From UBA7662 sp943369355 (GTDB lineage Bacteria > Bacteroidota > Bacteroidia > UBA7662): 64,000 bases of DNA. Shown piece by piece: positions 34,988 through 43,631 of this stretch (position 1 is the stretch's first letter; every line of letters starts with the position of its first letter). The DNA lies in contig CALRMX020000001.1 in the NCBI GenBank assembly GCA_943369355.1, positions 372,001 through 436,000 of the forward strand. Reading direction: 5' to 3'. The notes under the pieces were generated by a model. The model saw nothing but the letters and a program-made list of their open reading frames with translations. It was not told the origin of the DNA and did no database searches. Made by a program: the position numbers and the translations under genes.

Positions 34988-36916
34988 TTAAGCGGTGATT
35001 CGTCTCATCAGCTCTTCGGCTTGTGGCTGACCTGGGTAACGTTTTAATATCGTTTCTAATGTATTCTTAGCCTTTTTTATGTCCTGACGGTATAAATATA
35101 AGCCAACCAAATTCATCCATGCTGTTTGATTATCAGGCTCAAGTTGGAGCGCCCTTCGATACCAAGTTTCAGCAGCTCTGTCATTTCCATCCTCTAACAG
35201 CAAAAAACCATAATTAACCATTGCTTGCGCATGTTTCGGATGCTCCTCTAAAATTAGTTTATACCTTTTTTCTGCATCCGCACGCTTATTCAATTCATGC
35301 AACGTAACGGCGTATTTCATCTGAAAATCAAGCTGATAAGGCACCAATGCTACTGCATTCGCATAGGCTTCCAAGGCGTTCGGTTTGTTCCCTATCTGCC
35401 AATTTGCTTCGCCTATCCTGTACCAAGTCCAACCATTAATACCCTTTGGCATCGATAATTTAGTAATTTCCGGAAAATTACCTCTTAGAAAAGCTAAGTG
35501 AACCTTGACTTCAGCTAATGCAACTTGGTTTGTTGAATTCACTCGCTTGAGCCACCACTCCGCTGAGTCGAGATGCGTAGATGATGGATCAAAACGTTCA
35601 TGGTACTGCAACCATGCTTTGGCCATTGTAAGTGCATCCGGCCTTTTTTCATTAATAGATGCGATGCCAACGAAACTTCGTTTTGAGACTTTCTGATTGT
35701 CAGGCTTTCTTATCCAATGATCGGTTATGGTAACGTGTGGGATATCGCTTGTACCTGATTTCGGCATATGACAACTAACACAGTTATTATTCACCGCTTT
35801 TCGTTGACCTTCAGATGTAGTACATAGATTTTTTTTAGCGTTAGTATGGCAACTCTGGCACTTCGCATTAAAGTGGTCTGAGGGTGTTATTTCGATACTT
35901 TTATGTGGATTATGACACGAAATACAGGTCATGGCCCCATTACTTTCCTTGAAACATGCACTTTGCATCATTCGGTCGGGATGAGAGGCCATGGTAAATT
36001 GGCTCTGATCTCCTTCATATCTAGGCAAGAATACACTCATTACATCGCTCAACAGCATACCTGGCCGAAAGGAGAAAAAATCTTTACTAGGCTTTAAAAC
36101 TGCATTGCCTTGGGTGTGACACCTTTGACAAATACTCATTTGTAATGGCATGGACAGGCGTCGTGGATTCACAATGGTATAGTCGGCATTGATTTTTGTA
36201 TCGACTATTTTTCCAGCAAGCTTCTCTTGTACATGTAAGCTGCCTGGTCCGTGACAACGTTCACAGTCAATCCCTTGAGGAACCGAGACATACTTATTTT
36301 CTGAGCCAGGAAACTGTTTTGGAAGCGCATTATGGCATGTCATACATTCTGTTTCAATGGCCCTTGCAAATCGCGTATTTCCCCCTTTTTCGAAACCAGG
36401 TGGCAAATCCCATTTACCATCTTGAGTGTAATAGGTCATGGGCATTTGATACAAATACCCATTTATGTTCATCAAATGAGAATTGGTATGCTGCCCTGAG
36501 CCCACAACATAACTTACTTGCTCTATTCGCTTGTGTACCGTATCTCCTTCTACAACTCTAAACTCTTTAATATAGAGACGATTATTAGCTACAAACGCTT
36601 GATATGAGAGGTTTAAAATAGAATCATGTACCACAGCATGGTTAATCCAGTCTGCTTTACTTCTTTCCAAATCTGCGTCGCCATAAGACCTCCCCATCCC
36701 TGTATGGATGAATGTTTCATAAATGTCGGCATGACAAGTACGGCAACTCTCGATACCCACATAAGCTACTGAGTCGTGTATGTTCAAGAATCGACTGCCT
36801 TCCAGTCGGAGTGCTTCCAAATCTTCTTCAGGTTCGACTCGGCCACACTGAATCATCATAGCCGCAAAAACCCCAATTACAAAAAGGATAGTTATCGTTT
36901 TCCTAATCGACTTCAT
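34988..36916 (-). CDS. Heptaheme c-type cytochrome/TPR lipoprotein
   Basis: Predicted envelope lipoprotein of 642 aa. The signal peptide ends at a lipobox MMIQC-G (Cys24). Seven CxxCH haem-binding motifs follow: CRTCH (58-62), CMTCH, CERCH, CQRCH, CISCH, CQSCH and CVSCH. Spacing and distal histidines resemble the cytochrome c554/NrfA-like multihaem fold. The C-terminal about 200 residues are TPR helices (ALEAYANAVALVP, AQAMVNYGFLLLEDGN, AAETWYRRALQLEPDN). It is probably an electron carrier or multihaem oxidoreductase that also binds protein partners. No quinone oxidase or cytochrome maturation genes are near. It heads an operon with mltG, a thioesterase and a BrkB protein. Related cytochrome-TPR proteins are known as uncharacterised families. 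Confidence 0.88.
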   Translation of the reverse strand: MKSIRKTITILFVIGVFAAMMIQCGRVEPEEDLEALRLEGSRFLNIHDSVAYVGIESCRTCHADIYETFIHTGMGRSYGDADLERSKADWINHAVVHDSILNLSYQAFVANNRLYIKEFRVVEGDTVHKRIEQVSYVVGSGQHTNSHLMNINGYLYQMPMTYYTQDGKWDLPPGFEKGGNTRFARAIETECMTCHNALPKQFPGSENKYVSVPQGIDCERCHGPGSLHVQEKLAGKIVDTKINADYTIVNPRRLSMPLQMSICQRCHTQGNAVLKPSKDFFSFRPGMLLSDVMSVFLPRYEGDQSQFTMASHPDRMMQSACFKESNGAMTCISCHNPHKSIEITPSDHFNAKCQSCHTNAKKNLCTTSEGQRKAVNNNCVSCHMPKSGTSDIPHVTITDHWIRKPDNQKVSKRSFVGIASINEKRPDALTMAKAWLQYHERFDPSSTHLDSAEWWLKRVNSTNQVALAEVKVHLAFLRGNFPEITKLSMPKGINGWTWYRIGEANWQIGNKPNALEAYANAVALVPYQLDFQMKYAVTLHELNKRADAEKRYKLILEEHPKHAQAMVNYGFLLLEDGNDRAAETWYRRALQLEPDNQTAWMNLVGLYLYRQDIKKAKNTLETILKRYPGQPQAEELMRRITA

Positions 36917-36996
36917 GATAATTGAACAAGATACAGCATATCTGGTTTGAGCACGGAAAAATACATCTAAAACAGGTCAAATTGGCAAGCTAATGC

Positions 36997-37004
36997 TATT
37001 TTTG
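36997..37004 (+). promoter_or_regulatory. valS promoter -7 element (TATTTTTG)
   Basis: Perfect TAnnTTTG ending 17 bases before the valS ATG. No T-box-like or attenuator structure is evident in the short leader. Confidence 0.5.
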
Positions 37005-37021
37005 CAGCTTATCTTCACCAC

Positions 37022-39634
37022 ATGAGTATAGCTAAGATCTATTCGCCAGAGGGCATTGAGCAAAAATGGTACGATGCCTGGATGGATGCCCATTGTTTTT
37101 CATCTAAGCCTGACGATCGGGAAGCTTATACCATCGTTATTCCCCCACCAAACGTAACTGGTGTGTTACATATGGGGCATATGCTCAACAACACCATACA
37201 AGATCTCTTAGTTCGCAAGGCGCGAATGGAAGGCAAAAATGCTTGTTGGGTACCTGGTACGGATCATGCCTCTATTGCTACCGAGGCCAAAGTTGTGGCG
37301 ATGCTCAAAGAAAAAGGCATCGATAAAAATGAAATTGGAAGAGAGAAGTTTTTAGCATATGCCTGGGAATGGAAAGAGAAATATGGCGGAATTATACTTA
37401 AACAGTTAAAAAAACTAGGTGCGTCATTAGATTGGGAACGTGAGGCCTTCACGATGTCGCCTCAATTATCAGAGTCCGTCACCGACGTTTTTATTGATCT
37501 TTACCGCAAAGGCTACATTTATCGCGGAATACGCATGGTAAACTGGGATCCCCAGGGCCTTACTGCTTTGGCCGATGATGAGGTTATATTCAAAGACGTT
37601 CAAAGTAAAATGTATCACATTCGCTATCAGATAGAGGGGAGTGCTGATTACGTGACGATAGCAACCGTTCGGCCAGAAACCATAATGGCCGACAGTGCCA
37701 TTTGTATTCACCCAAACGACGAACGATTTACACACTTAAAAGGCAAAAGAGCGCTTATCCCATTAATCAATCGGTCTATTCCAATTATTGAAGATGAATA
37801 TGTTTCGATGGACTTTGGAACGGGTTGTCTTAAAGTAACTCCAGCTCATGACCCGAACGATTACGAGCTTGGTGTTAAACACAAACTATCTGTAATTGAT
37901 ATCCTCAATGAAAATGGCAGCTTGAACGAAAAAGCACAAATTCTAGTAGGAGAAGATCGTTTTGTAGCTCGAAAGAAAATTGCCAAGCTTCTTGAAGAGT
38001 CGGGAAATCTCATCAAAGTTGAAGACTACAAAAGTAATGTAGGTCATAGTGAGCGAACTAATGCCGTGGTAGAACCACGCTTGAGCATGCAATGGTTTGT
38101 CAAAATGGATGAAATCACCAAACCAGCGCTCAACTACGTATTGGATGGACAAATCAAATTGATTCCAGACAAGTTTATTAGCACCTATCGTCACTGGATG
38201 GAAAACGTACGTGACTGGTGTATTTCGCGCCAACTATGGTGGGGTCACAGAATACCCGCATGGTACACTCCTGATGGGGAAATCATTGTTGCACGAACCG
38301 CAGAAGAGGCTGTTGTTCAACTCAATGGAAAATTTAACGTGGCCGAGCTGAGACAGGATGAAGACGTACTCGACACCTGGTTTTCGAGTTGGTTATGGCC
38401 ACTAACGGTATTCGACCCTCAAATCATCTCCAAAAATGCATCAGAAGCCAATGATGATTTAAAGTACTATTATCCAACTGCGGTATTGGTTACTGCCCCT
38501 GAGATATTGTTTTTTTGGGTAGCACGAATGATTATTGCCGGTCATGAATACATGGGTGAAATCCCATTCAAGGATGTTTATTTAACGGGCATTGTACGCG
38601 ATAAGCAAGGCAGAAAAATGTCGAAATCGTTGGGGAATAGTCCTGACCCACTGGATTTAATTGATCATTATGGCGCTGATAGCGTACGAATGGGTATGCT
38701 GTTTAGTTCGCCTGCTGGTAATGATTTGCTTTTCGACATTTCAATGATTGAGCAAGGTCGAAACTTTGCCAACAAAATTTGGAATGCGTTTCGATTAGTG
38801 AAAGGATGGGAAGTTATTGAAGGAGACGCTCAAAATCCTGCCGTACATTGGTTCGAGGAGCGTTTGAATCAAGTGATAGAAGAACTAAATCGAGATTATA
38901 CCCAATATCGGCTTTCGGAAGCTGTAAGAAGCCTTTACAAATTGATATGGGACGATTACTGTTCGTGGTACCTCGAAATGATAAAACCCGCGTACGGTAG
39001 TCCTATCGATAGAGCAACTTTCGAAGCAACCATCAATTTCTTTGACACGCTTATGCGACTGCTCCATCCGTTAATGCCATTTATAACGGAAGAATTATGG
39101 CAAGCCATCAAAGACCGAAACAAAGGTGAGTTCTTGTGCCTCTCGAAATATCCAACTGCGAAAAAAACCGATATAGCCTATCTCAAAGAAGCTGATAAAG
39201 TTCTTGGGTTAATTACTGAGATTAGAAATATTCGGAATCAAAAACAAGTACCTGTAAAAAACCTGATAGAGCTTAGTTTACCGAAAAATATTGCCATTTA
39301 CTCCGAATTCGATGAGATAATCAGGAAACTCACCAACGTCGAAAAAATAAATTACGTTTCAAGCAAACCTGAAGGATGGCTCACCTTCATGAATGAAACG
39401 GACGAGTGTTACTTAGACCTACGTTTAACCGTAAATGCCGAAGAAGAACGAACTAAGCTTCAAAAAGAAATCGCTTATCTCGAAGGATTCCTTGCGAGTG
39501 TTGAGAAAAAACTAGGGAATGAACGCTTCGTTGCAAACGCACCTGAACAGGTACTTGCAATGGAAAGAAAAAAACAATCGGATGCAGAAATTAAACTCAA
39601 AAGTCTGAAAGAAGCCTTGATGACATTCGGGTAA
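37022..39634 (+). CDS. valS: Valyl-tRNA synthetase
   Basis: Class I aminoacyl-tRNA synthetase charging tRNA-Val. HIGH-type motif PPPNVTGVLHMGH (about 41-53) and KMSKSLGNSPDP are intact. The CP1 editing domain (TVRPETIMADSAI) and a C-terminal coiled coil (AEEERTKLQKEIAYLEGFLASVEKKL) are present. Length 870 aa is standard for bacterial ValRS. Monocistronic: it converges on the glycosyltransferase gene with only 3 bases between stop codons. Confidence 0.98.
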   Translation: MSIAKIYSPEGIEQKWYDAWMDAHCFSSKPDDREAYTIVIPPPNVTGVLHMGHMLNNTIQDLLVRKARMEGKNACWVPGTDHASIATEAKVVAMLKEKGIDKNEIGREKFLAYAWEWKEKYGGIILKQLKKLGASLDWEREAFTMSPQLSESVTDVFIDLYRKGYIYRGIRMVNWDPQGLTALADDEVIFKDVQSKMYHIRYQIEGSADYVTIATVRPETIMADSAICIHPNDERFTHLKGKRALIPLINRSIPIIEDEYVSMDFGTGCLKVTPAHDPNDYELGVKHKLSVIDILNENGSLNEKAQILVGEDRFVARKKIAKLLEESGNLIKVEDYKSNVGHSERTNAVVEPRLSMQWFVKMDEITKPALNYVLDGQIKLIPDKFISTYRHWMENVRDWCISRQLWWGHRIPAWYTPDGEIIVARTAEEAVVQLNGKFNVAELRQDEDVLDTWFSSWLWPLTVFDPQIISKNASEANDDLKYYYPTAVLVTAPEILFFWVARMIIAGHEYMGEIPFKDVYLTGIVRDKQGRKMSKSLGNSPDPLDLIDHYGADSVRMGMLFSSPAGNDLLFDISMIEQGRNFANKIWNAFRLVKGWEVIEGDAQNPAVHWFEERLNQVIEELNRDYTQYRLSEAVRSLYKLIWDDYCSWYLEMIKPAYGSPIDRATFEATINFFDTLMRLLHPLMPFITEELWQAIKDRNKGEFLCLSKYPTAKKTDIAYLKEADKVLGLITEIRNIRNQKQVPVKNLIELSLPKNIAIYSEFDEIIRKLTNVEKINYVSSKPEGWLTFMNETDECYLDLRLTVNAEEERTKLQKEIAYLEGFLASVEKKLGNERFVANAPEQVLAMERKKQSDAEIKLKSLKEALMTFG

Positions 39635-39637
39635 AAA

Positions 39638-40762
39638 TTATTGCAGAAGCTCTTTTGCAAAAAAAGGCCAGCTAAATTCATGTTTCTTTTGAGCGACTTC
39701 AAGGCTGAATTCTTGAAAACGATCATTCTCTAAAAAATCAAACATAGCATTGGCTATGGCTTCTTGATTACCTTGAACGACATATCCCGATTTGTTATTC
39801 TCAATTATTTCGGAAAGTCCACCTACATCGGTTACCAACATAGGAACGTCAAACTGGAACCCAACTTGCGTTACCCCACTTTGCGTAGCGTGATGGTAGG
39901 TTTGTGTAACTAAATCGGCAACTGAAAAGTAATACTTTACTTGTTCGTTTGGAATGAAGTCAGTCCGCATTATGAGCACATCGGCCAATTTATGCTCCCT
40001 GATTAACCGATAATAGCGGTCAGGATTTTCATAAAATTCACCTGCCACAATCAACTTAACCTTGTGCTTTCGAAGTCTGTGATCAGAAAAAGCTTGAAGT
40101 AATAAATCCAATCCTTTATAGTGCCTGATAAATCCAAAAAAAAGAAAATACTTGTAATCAGGATCTAAACCTAAGTGTAATGCAGCTTGAGTACGGTTTA
40201 CCTTTGAGCCAAAGTTATCGTAAAGTGGGTGACGTAATTGAAGGGAATTCCCTTCAAATCCGATATCATTCAGTTCATTACTCACCGATTTCGACATAGT
40301 AGCCACACGATCCATGGAGTTTAAAATGTATCGAGCTAATAATCTGCTAAAAGGAAATTTCTCATGAGGCAGCACATTATCAGCTATAGCTATACGGTTA
40401 GCCTTACTCCCAAACACTTTACTCAGGCGGGAAATTGAGCCTAAACACGGAGCCATAAATGGCATCCAATAACGAAATACGATAAAATCAGGCTTAAATC
40501 TAGCAATACGCTTGGCTGTACTTAACCAAGAAAACGGATTTATAGAATTGATTAGAGGCTCAATCGCCAAATTTTCGGGTTTTACATCTTCTGAAAATTG
40601 GGTTTTTCCCGGAAATAAAATCGAAGGATATTGCAAACTAAACGTTATGACCAATACCTCATGACCATTATTTTGGTATTCGTTTGCCAAACGCTCATTA
40701 AACGTGGACATTCCACCCGCCCTGAGCGGCCAGGCAGGCCCCACAATAACGATTTTACTCAA
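39638..40762 (-). CDS. Glycosyltransferase (GT4/GT-B type)
   Basis: Retaining GT-B glycosyltransferase, 374 aa, likely cytosolic and membrane-associated. The N-terminal domain opens with IVGPAWPLRAGGMSTFNERL. The C-terminal domain has the family 4 pattern: FFGFIRHYKGLDLLLQAF, KLIVAGEFYEN, and the TDVGGLSEIIENNKSGYVV donor-site loop with the expected acidic residues. Sugar and acceptor unknown. Its start overlaps the GT2 gene by 4 bases (ATGA). Probably acts after the GT2 protein in making a lipid-linked or surface glycan. Confidence 0.9.
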   Translation of the reverse strand: MSKIVIVGPAWPLRAGGMSTFNERLANEYQNNGHEVLVITFSLQYPSILFPGKTQFSEDVKPENLAIEPLINSINPFSWLSTAKRIARFKPDFIVFRYWMPFMAPCLGSISRLSKVFGSKANRIAIADNVLPHEKFPFSRLLARYILNSMDRVATMSKSVSNELNDIGFEGNSLQLRHPLYDNFGSKVNRTQAALHLGLDPDYKYFLFFGFIRHYKGLDLLLQAFSDHRLRKHKVKLIVAGEFYENPDRYYRLIREHKLADVLIMRTDFIPNEQVKYYFSVADLVTQTYHHATQSGVTQVGFQFDVPMLVTDVGGLSEIIENNKSGYVVQGNQEAIANAMFDFLENDRFQEFSLEVAQKKHEFSWPFFAKELLQ

Positions 40763-41718
40763 AGTCCCAATTTTTCGCGAACCAAATAGTGGTTTCGATC
40801 AACTGAATTACGTGAAACTAATTCCGCAATGAAACCGGTCAAGAACATCTGAGCACCTAAAATAATCATGGTCAATGCCAGAAAAAACAAAGGTTGAGCA
40901 GTAATGTCTCGATGGGGTATCTCGCTGGCTATTTTATACAACTTATCAAAAATTAGATAGCAAGTTATTAACCCACCACTTAAAAAAGCAATGGTGCCTA
41001 ATAGCCCAAAAAAATGCATGGGTTTTTTAGAAAACTTACTGACAAAGTAAATGGACATCAAATCGAGAAAACCATTAACAAATCGTTCGAGTCCAAATTT
41101 TGTGTGGCCATATTTGCGGGCTCGATGTTCAACTACTTGTTCGTCTATTTTCTTAAACCCTGCCCATTTGGCAATAACGGGGATGTATCGATGCATTTCC
41201 CCATAAACCTCAATACTTTTTACTACTTCTTTTCTATAGACTTTTAATCCGCAGTTGAAGTCATGTAGATTATTTACACCTGATACCTTACGTGTTGCCC
41301 AATTAAACAATTTAGTGGGGATAGTTTTGCTTAGAGGATCATATCGTTTCTTTTTCCAACCTGATATCAAGTCGAGTTTCTCTTCCCAAAGTCGGTGATA
41401 CATACCCGGCAATTCATCCGGACTATCTTGCAAATCTGCATCCATGGTGAAGACTGCATTACCTTGTGCAGCTTCAAATCCCACATTTAAAGCTGCAGAT
41501 TTGCCATAATTTCGCTGAAACCGAATTCCTTTTATTTGCGGGATGCGAACAGCAAGTTCCTGAATTACTTTCCAAGAATTGTCGGTACTTCCGTCATCAA
41601 TAAAGAGGAGTTCATAACTGAACCCCTCCTTCTCCATTACCTTATTAATCCATTCCGCAAGTTCTGGAAGCGATTCATCCTCGTTCAACAGCGGAATTAC
41701 TATGGATATGTCTAGCAT
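40759..41718 (-). CDS. GT2 glycosyltransferase with C-terminal membrane helices
   Basis: Family 2 transferase, 319 aa, of the GtrB/DPM1-like, membrane-anchored class. The GT-A domain has SIVIPLLNEDESLPEL, FIDDGSTDNSW, FTMDADLQDSPDEL and HDFNCGLKVYRKEV. Two membrane helices follow (about 235-255 and 275-300). Such enzymes load a sugar onto polyprenyl phosphate for transfer outside the membrane. Its ATG overlaps the stop of the DUF4199 gene by one base. Confidence 0.9.
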   Translation of the reverse strand: MLDISIVIPLLNEDESLPELAEWINKVMEKEGFSYELLFIDDGSTDNSWKVIQELAVRIPQIKGIRFQRNYGKSAALNVGFEAAQGNAVFTMDADLQDSPDELPGMYHRLWEEKLDLISGWKKKRYDPLSKTIPTKLFNWATRKVSGVNNLHDFNCGLKVYRKEVVKSIEVYGEMHRYIPVIAKWAGFKKIDEQVVEHRARKYGHTKFGLERFVNGFLDLMSIYFVSKFSKKPMHFFGLLGTIAFLSGGLITCYLIFDKLYKIASEIPHRDITAQPLFFLALTMIILGAQMFLTGFIAELVSRNSVDRNHYLVREKLGL

Positions 41719-42272
41719 TAGGCTTCCTCTTCCGCTTCAAAAAGTGGCGGATTTTTTCTTGTGAAAATTGAAACTATAAGTCCAAGGACAAAATTGATAG
41801 CTACTAATGCCAAAAAAGCAGTGGCTAATGACCTAAAATCTTGGTCGAAACTACGCTCTTCGGCACTGGCCATAGCCGTGTCAACTGCATCAGGATCCAT
41901 ACCCATACTTTCAAAGGTAGATGCCAATTTCTCAAGCGTAATTTCCTTGATTTGTTCAGCTAAACCCGGATCAATCACATTGTAAAGTAAAGCAGTAAAA
42001 ATGATTGAAATAAAGGCATACATCACATTTACCCCCAAAGAGTTTATCACCGCTTGACCGTATGACAGGTACCCTCCTCTTTCACTCCTTTCCTGCTTCG
42101 CGCTTAAAACATAAAACACGACAATTAATGCGTACGTAATAAGAGACACCCAACCGCTGACCATGAGAGCAACGTCTATCATGTATAAGGTAAACGTGAT
42201 AATGATGCTGATTAGGCCTAAATACAAGCCCCACTTAACGAAGCTTTGTTCCAATAGTTTCTTGTTTTCCAT
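41718..42272 (-). CDS. DUF4199 membrane protein (copy 1)
   Basis: 184 aa with four hydrophobic helices (about 13-32, 35-53, 77-97 and 145-165) and a charged loop between helices 3 and 4 (LEKLASTFESMGMDPDAV). This is the DUF4199 pattern, a Bacteroidota family of unknown function. The cytosolic end is acidic (FEAEEEA). It is one of a tandem pair with 42284-42802 and lies next to the glycosyltransferase genes, so a role in lipid-linked sugar handling is conceivable, but this is only an inference. Confidence 0.82.
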   Translation of the reverse strand: MENKKLLEQSFVKWGLYLGLISIIITFTLYMIDVALMVSGWVSLITYALIVVFYVLSAKQERSERGGYLSYGQAVINSLGVNVMYAFISIIFTALLYNVIDPGLAEQIKEITLEKLASTFESMGMDPDAVDTAMASAEERSFDQDFRSLATAFLALVAINFVLGLIVSIFTRKNPPLFEAEEEA

Positions 42273-42283
42273 AACGATTACGT

Positions 42284-42802
42284 TTAACTCCTAAAGTAAA
42301 GTGAAGTAAGGAATCCCACAACGATATTCCATATAAACCTGAAAAAGAATGCATTCAATGCTACGAAACTCTTACTTTGTTCCAATATAGCGGATTTCAA
42401 TTCCTCCAACTGGCCAGCTTCGTAATTTCTCTCAATGATCGCTTTTCCTTGTTCGAGAGTCCTCAATTGATCTTGAATGTGCATTTCCCATAATTGCGGA
42501 GAAATAGACGTCCAGGCCAGCACGAGTAATGAATAAAAAAGTGCATTTACTAATCCTACGGTCACTGAAACTGTAAGCCCATCGGTAAGATTGAGTTGGC
42601 CACCGTTGTAAATGAGCTTGTATTGACGCATGGCAAAAACAGTCACAACCACAGTCACCACACTCAACAACAGGCGAAATTCACCCAGTGGATTAAATTT
42701 AAATATAAAAAGCAGCAATGCCATTATCCATGTAGCTCCCGCGGCATAAGCACCGTACCGGAAACCAACTGTGATCATAGCATATCTGAATAGTTCACGC
42801 AT
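42284..42802 (-). CDS. DUF4199 membrane protein (copy 2)
   Basis: 172 aa, four predicted helices. It shares the DUF4199 layout with the neighbouring gene: an N-terminal pair of helices, a GLTVSVTVGLVNALFYSLLVL helix, then a soluble stretch (IQDQLRTLEQGKAIIERNY) before the last helix. Sequence identity between the two is low, so the duplication, if any, is old. Eleven bases separate it from copy 1. Function unknown. Confidence 0.8.
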   Translation of the reverse strand: MRELFRYAMITVGFRYGAYAAGATWIMALLLFIFKFNPLGEFRLLLSVVTVVVTVFAMRQYKLIYNGGQLNLTDGLTVSVTVGLVNALFYSLLVLAWTSISPQLWEMHIQDQLRTLEQGKAIIERNYEAGQLEELKSAILEQSKSFVALNAFFFRFIWNIVVGFLTSLYFRS

Positions 42803-42842
42803 TCCAAAGAAATAATATCGGCAAAGTTAAAATGTTATTGTA

Positions 42843-43631
42843 CTATTTTCCCACTACTACAGATTTTGGGAAAGCGGATATTCCATGATACCATGCATGC
42901 AATAAAGCCGAAACAGCAGTATTTCTTTCGTTCTTACCTCCTGCTAAAATGCAAGCCATTAAATTAATGCTAGTTCTTTCGGGCGACTTAAAAAAACAAA
43001 ACAGCGGAGTGAACACTTCTGGTATTGCTGTTTGATCTTCAATGGCTTCGCAGTTTCGAACCATTTCTGAATAAGTCAATTCTATCCAATCCTTATTAGT
43101 TATCACTTCTTCATATACCTCGGCGTCTTCTTGATAATCGAATTCGTCGTCTAACACAAATTCGTTAAGGAAGTCGTCTAAATTAGCCCTCAACTCACTT
43201 TCTTGGACCTCTTTCAAGTACATCAAAACGTTGAGGAGTTCTGTACCTCTATTTTCAAGTTTTGCTTCAACTTTTATCCACTCTGGACTTTCCATGAAAT
43301 CCTCATCTTTTTCCTCTTGCAAGGAGAGCGCATGAACAAAAAAAATGTCGAAAAAATACTCTTGGTGTGCTAGAAAAGATGGGTGCTTAACAAACAGATG
43401 ATCAAACTCCTTTAACCAAACCAACCAATCATTTGAACCATTGAATAGACCAACAAAATCTTCATAAAAGCCAGTCAACTTTAACTTCAGTTCATTATTC
43501 GCTGGAAGATGCCCAAGAGCCTCTAAAAGTTCATCTGGTTTTTTCGGCAAAACAGGAATCTCTTTGCTCTGTAGGAAAGCATACATGCCTGTTAAATATC
43601 CTTGTAATGCATCAAAAGCTTGCGTATTCAT
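42843..43631 (-). CDS. Hypothetical acidic protein
   Basis: About 262 aa, no recognised domain. It is rich in Glu, Asp, Phe and Leu, predicted to be mainly helical and cytosolic, with no signal peptide. An acidic run (EFDYQEDAEVYEEVI) lies about two-thirds along. The ATG at 43631 overlaps the stop of the upstream dihydroorotase-like gene in an ATGA; a second ATG three codons earlier (43640) is also possible. The tight coupling suggests it works with that protein. I cannot assign a function. Confidence 0.7.
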   Translation of the reverse strand: MNTQAFDALQGYLTGMYAFLQSKEIPVLPKKPDELLEALGHLPANNELKLKLTGFYEDFVGLFNGSNDWLVWLKEFDHLFVKHPSFLAHQEYFFDIFFVHALSLQEEKDEDFMESPEWIKVEAKLENRGTELLNVLMYLKEVQESELRANLDDFLNEFVLDDEFDYQEDAEVYEEVITNKDWIELTYSEMVRNCEAIEDQTAIPEVFTPLFCFFKSPERTSINLMACILAGGKNERNTAVSALLHAWYHGISAFPKSVVVGK

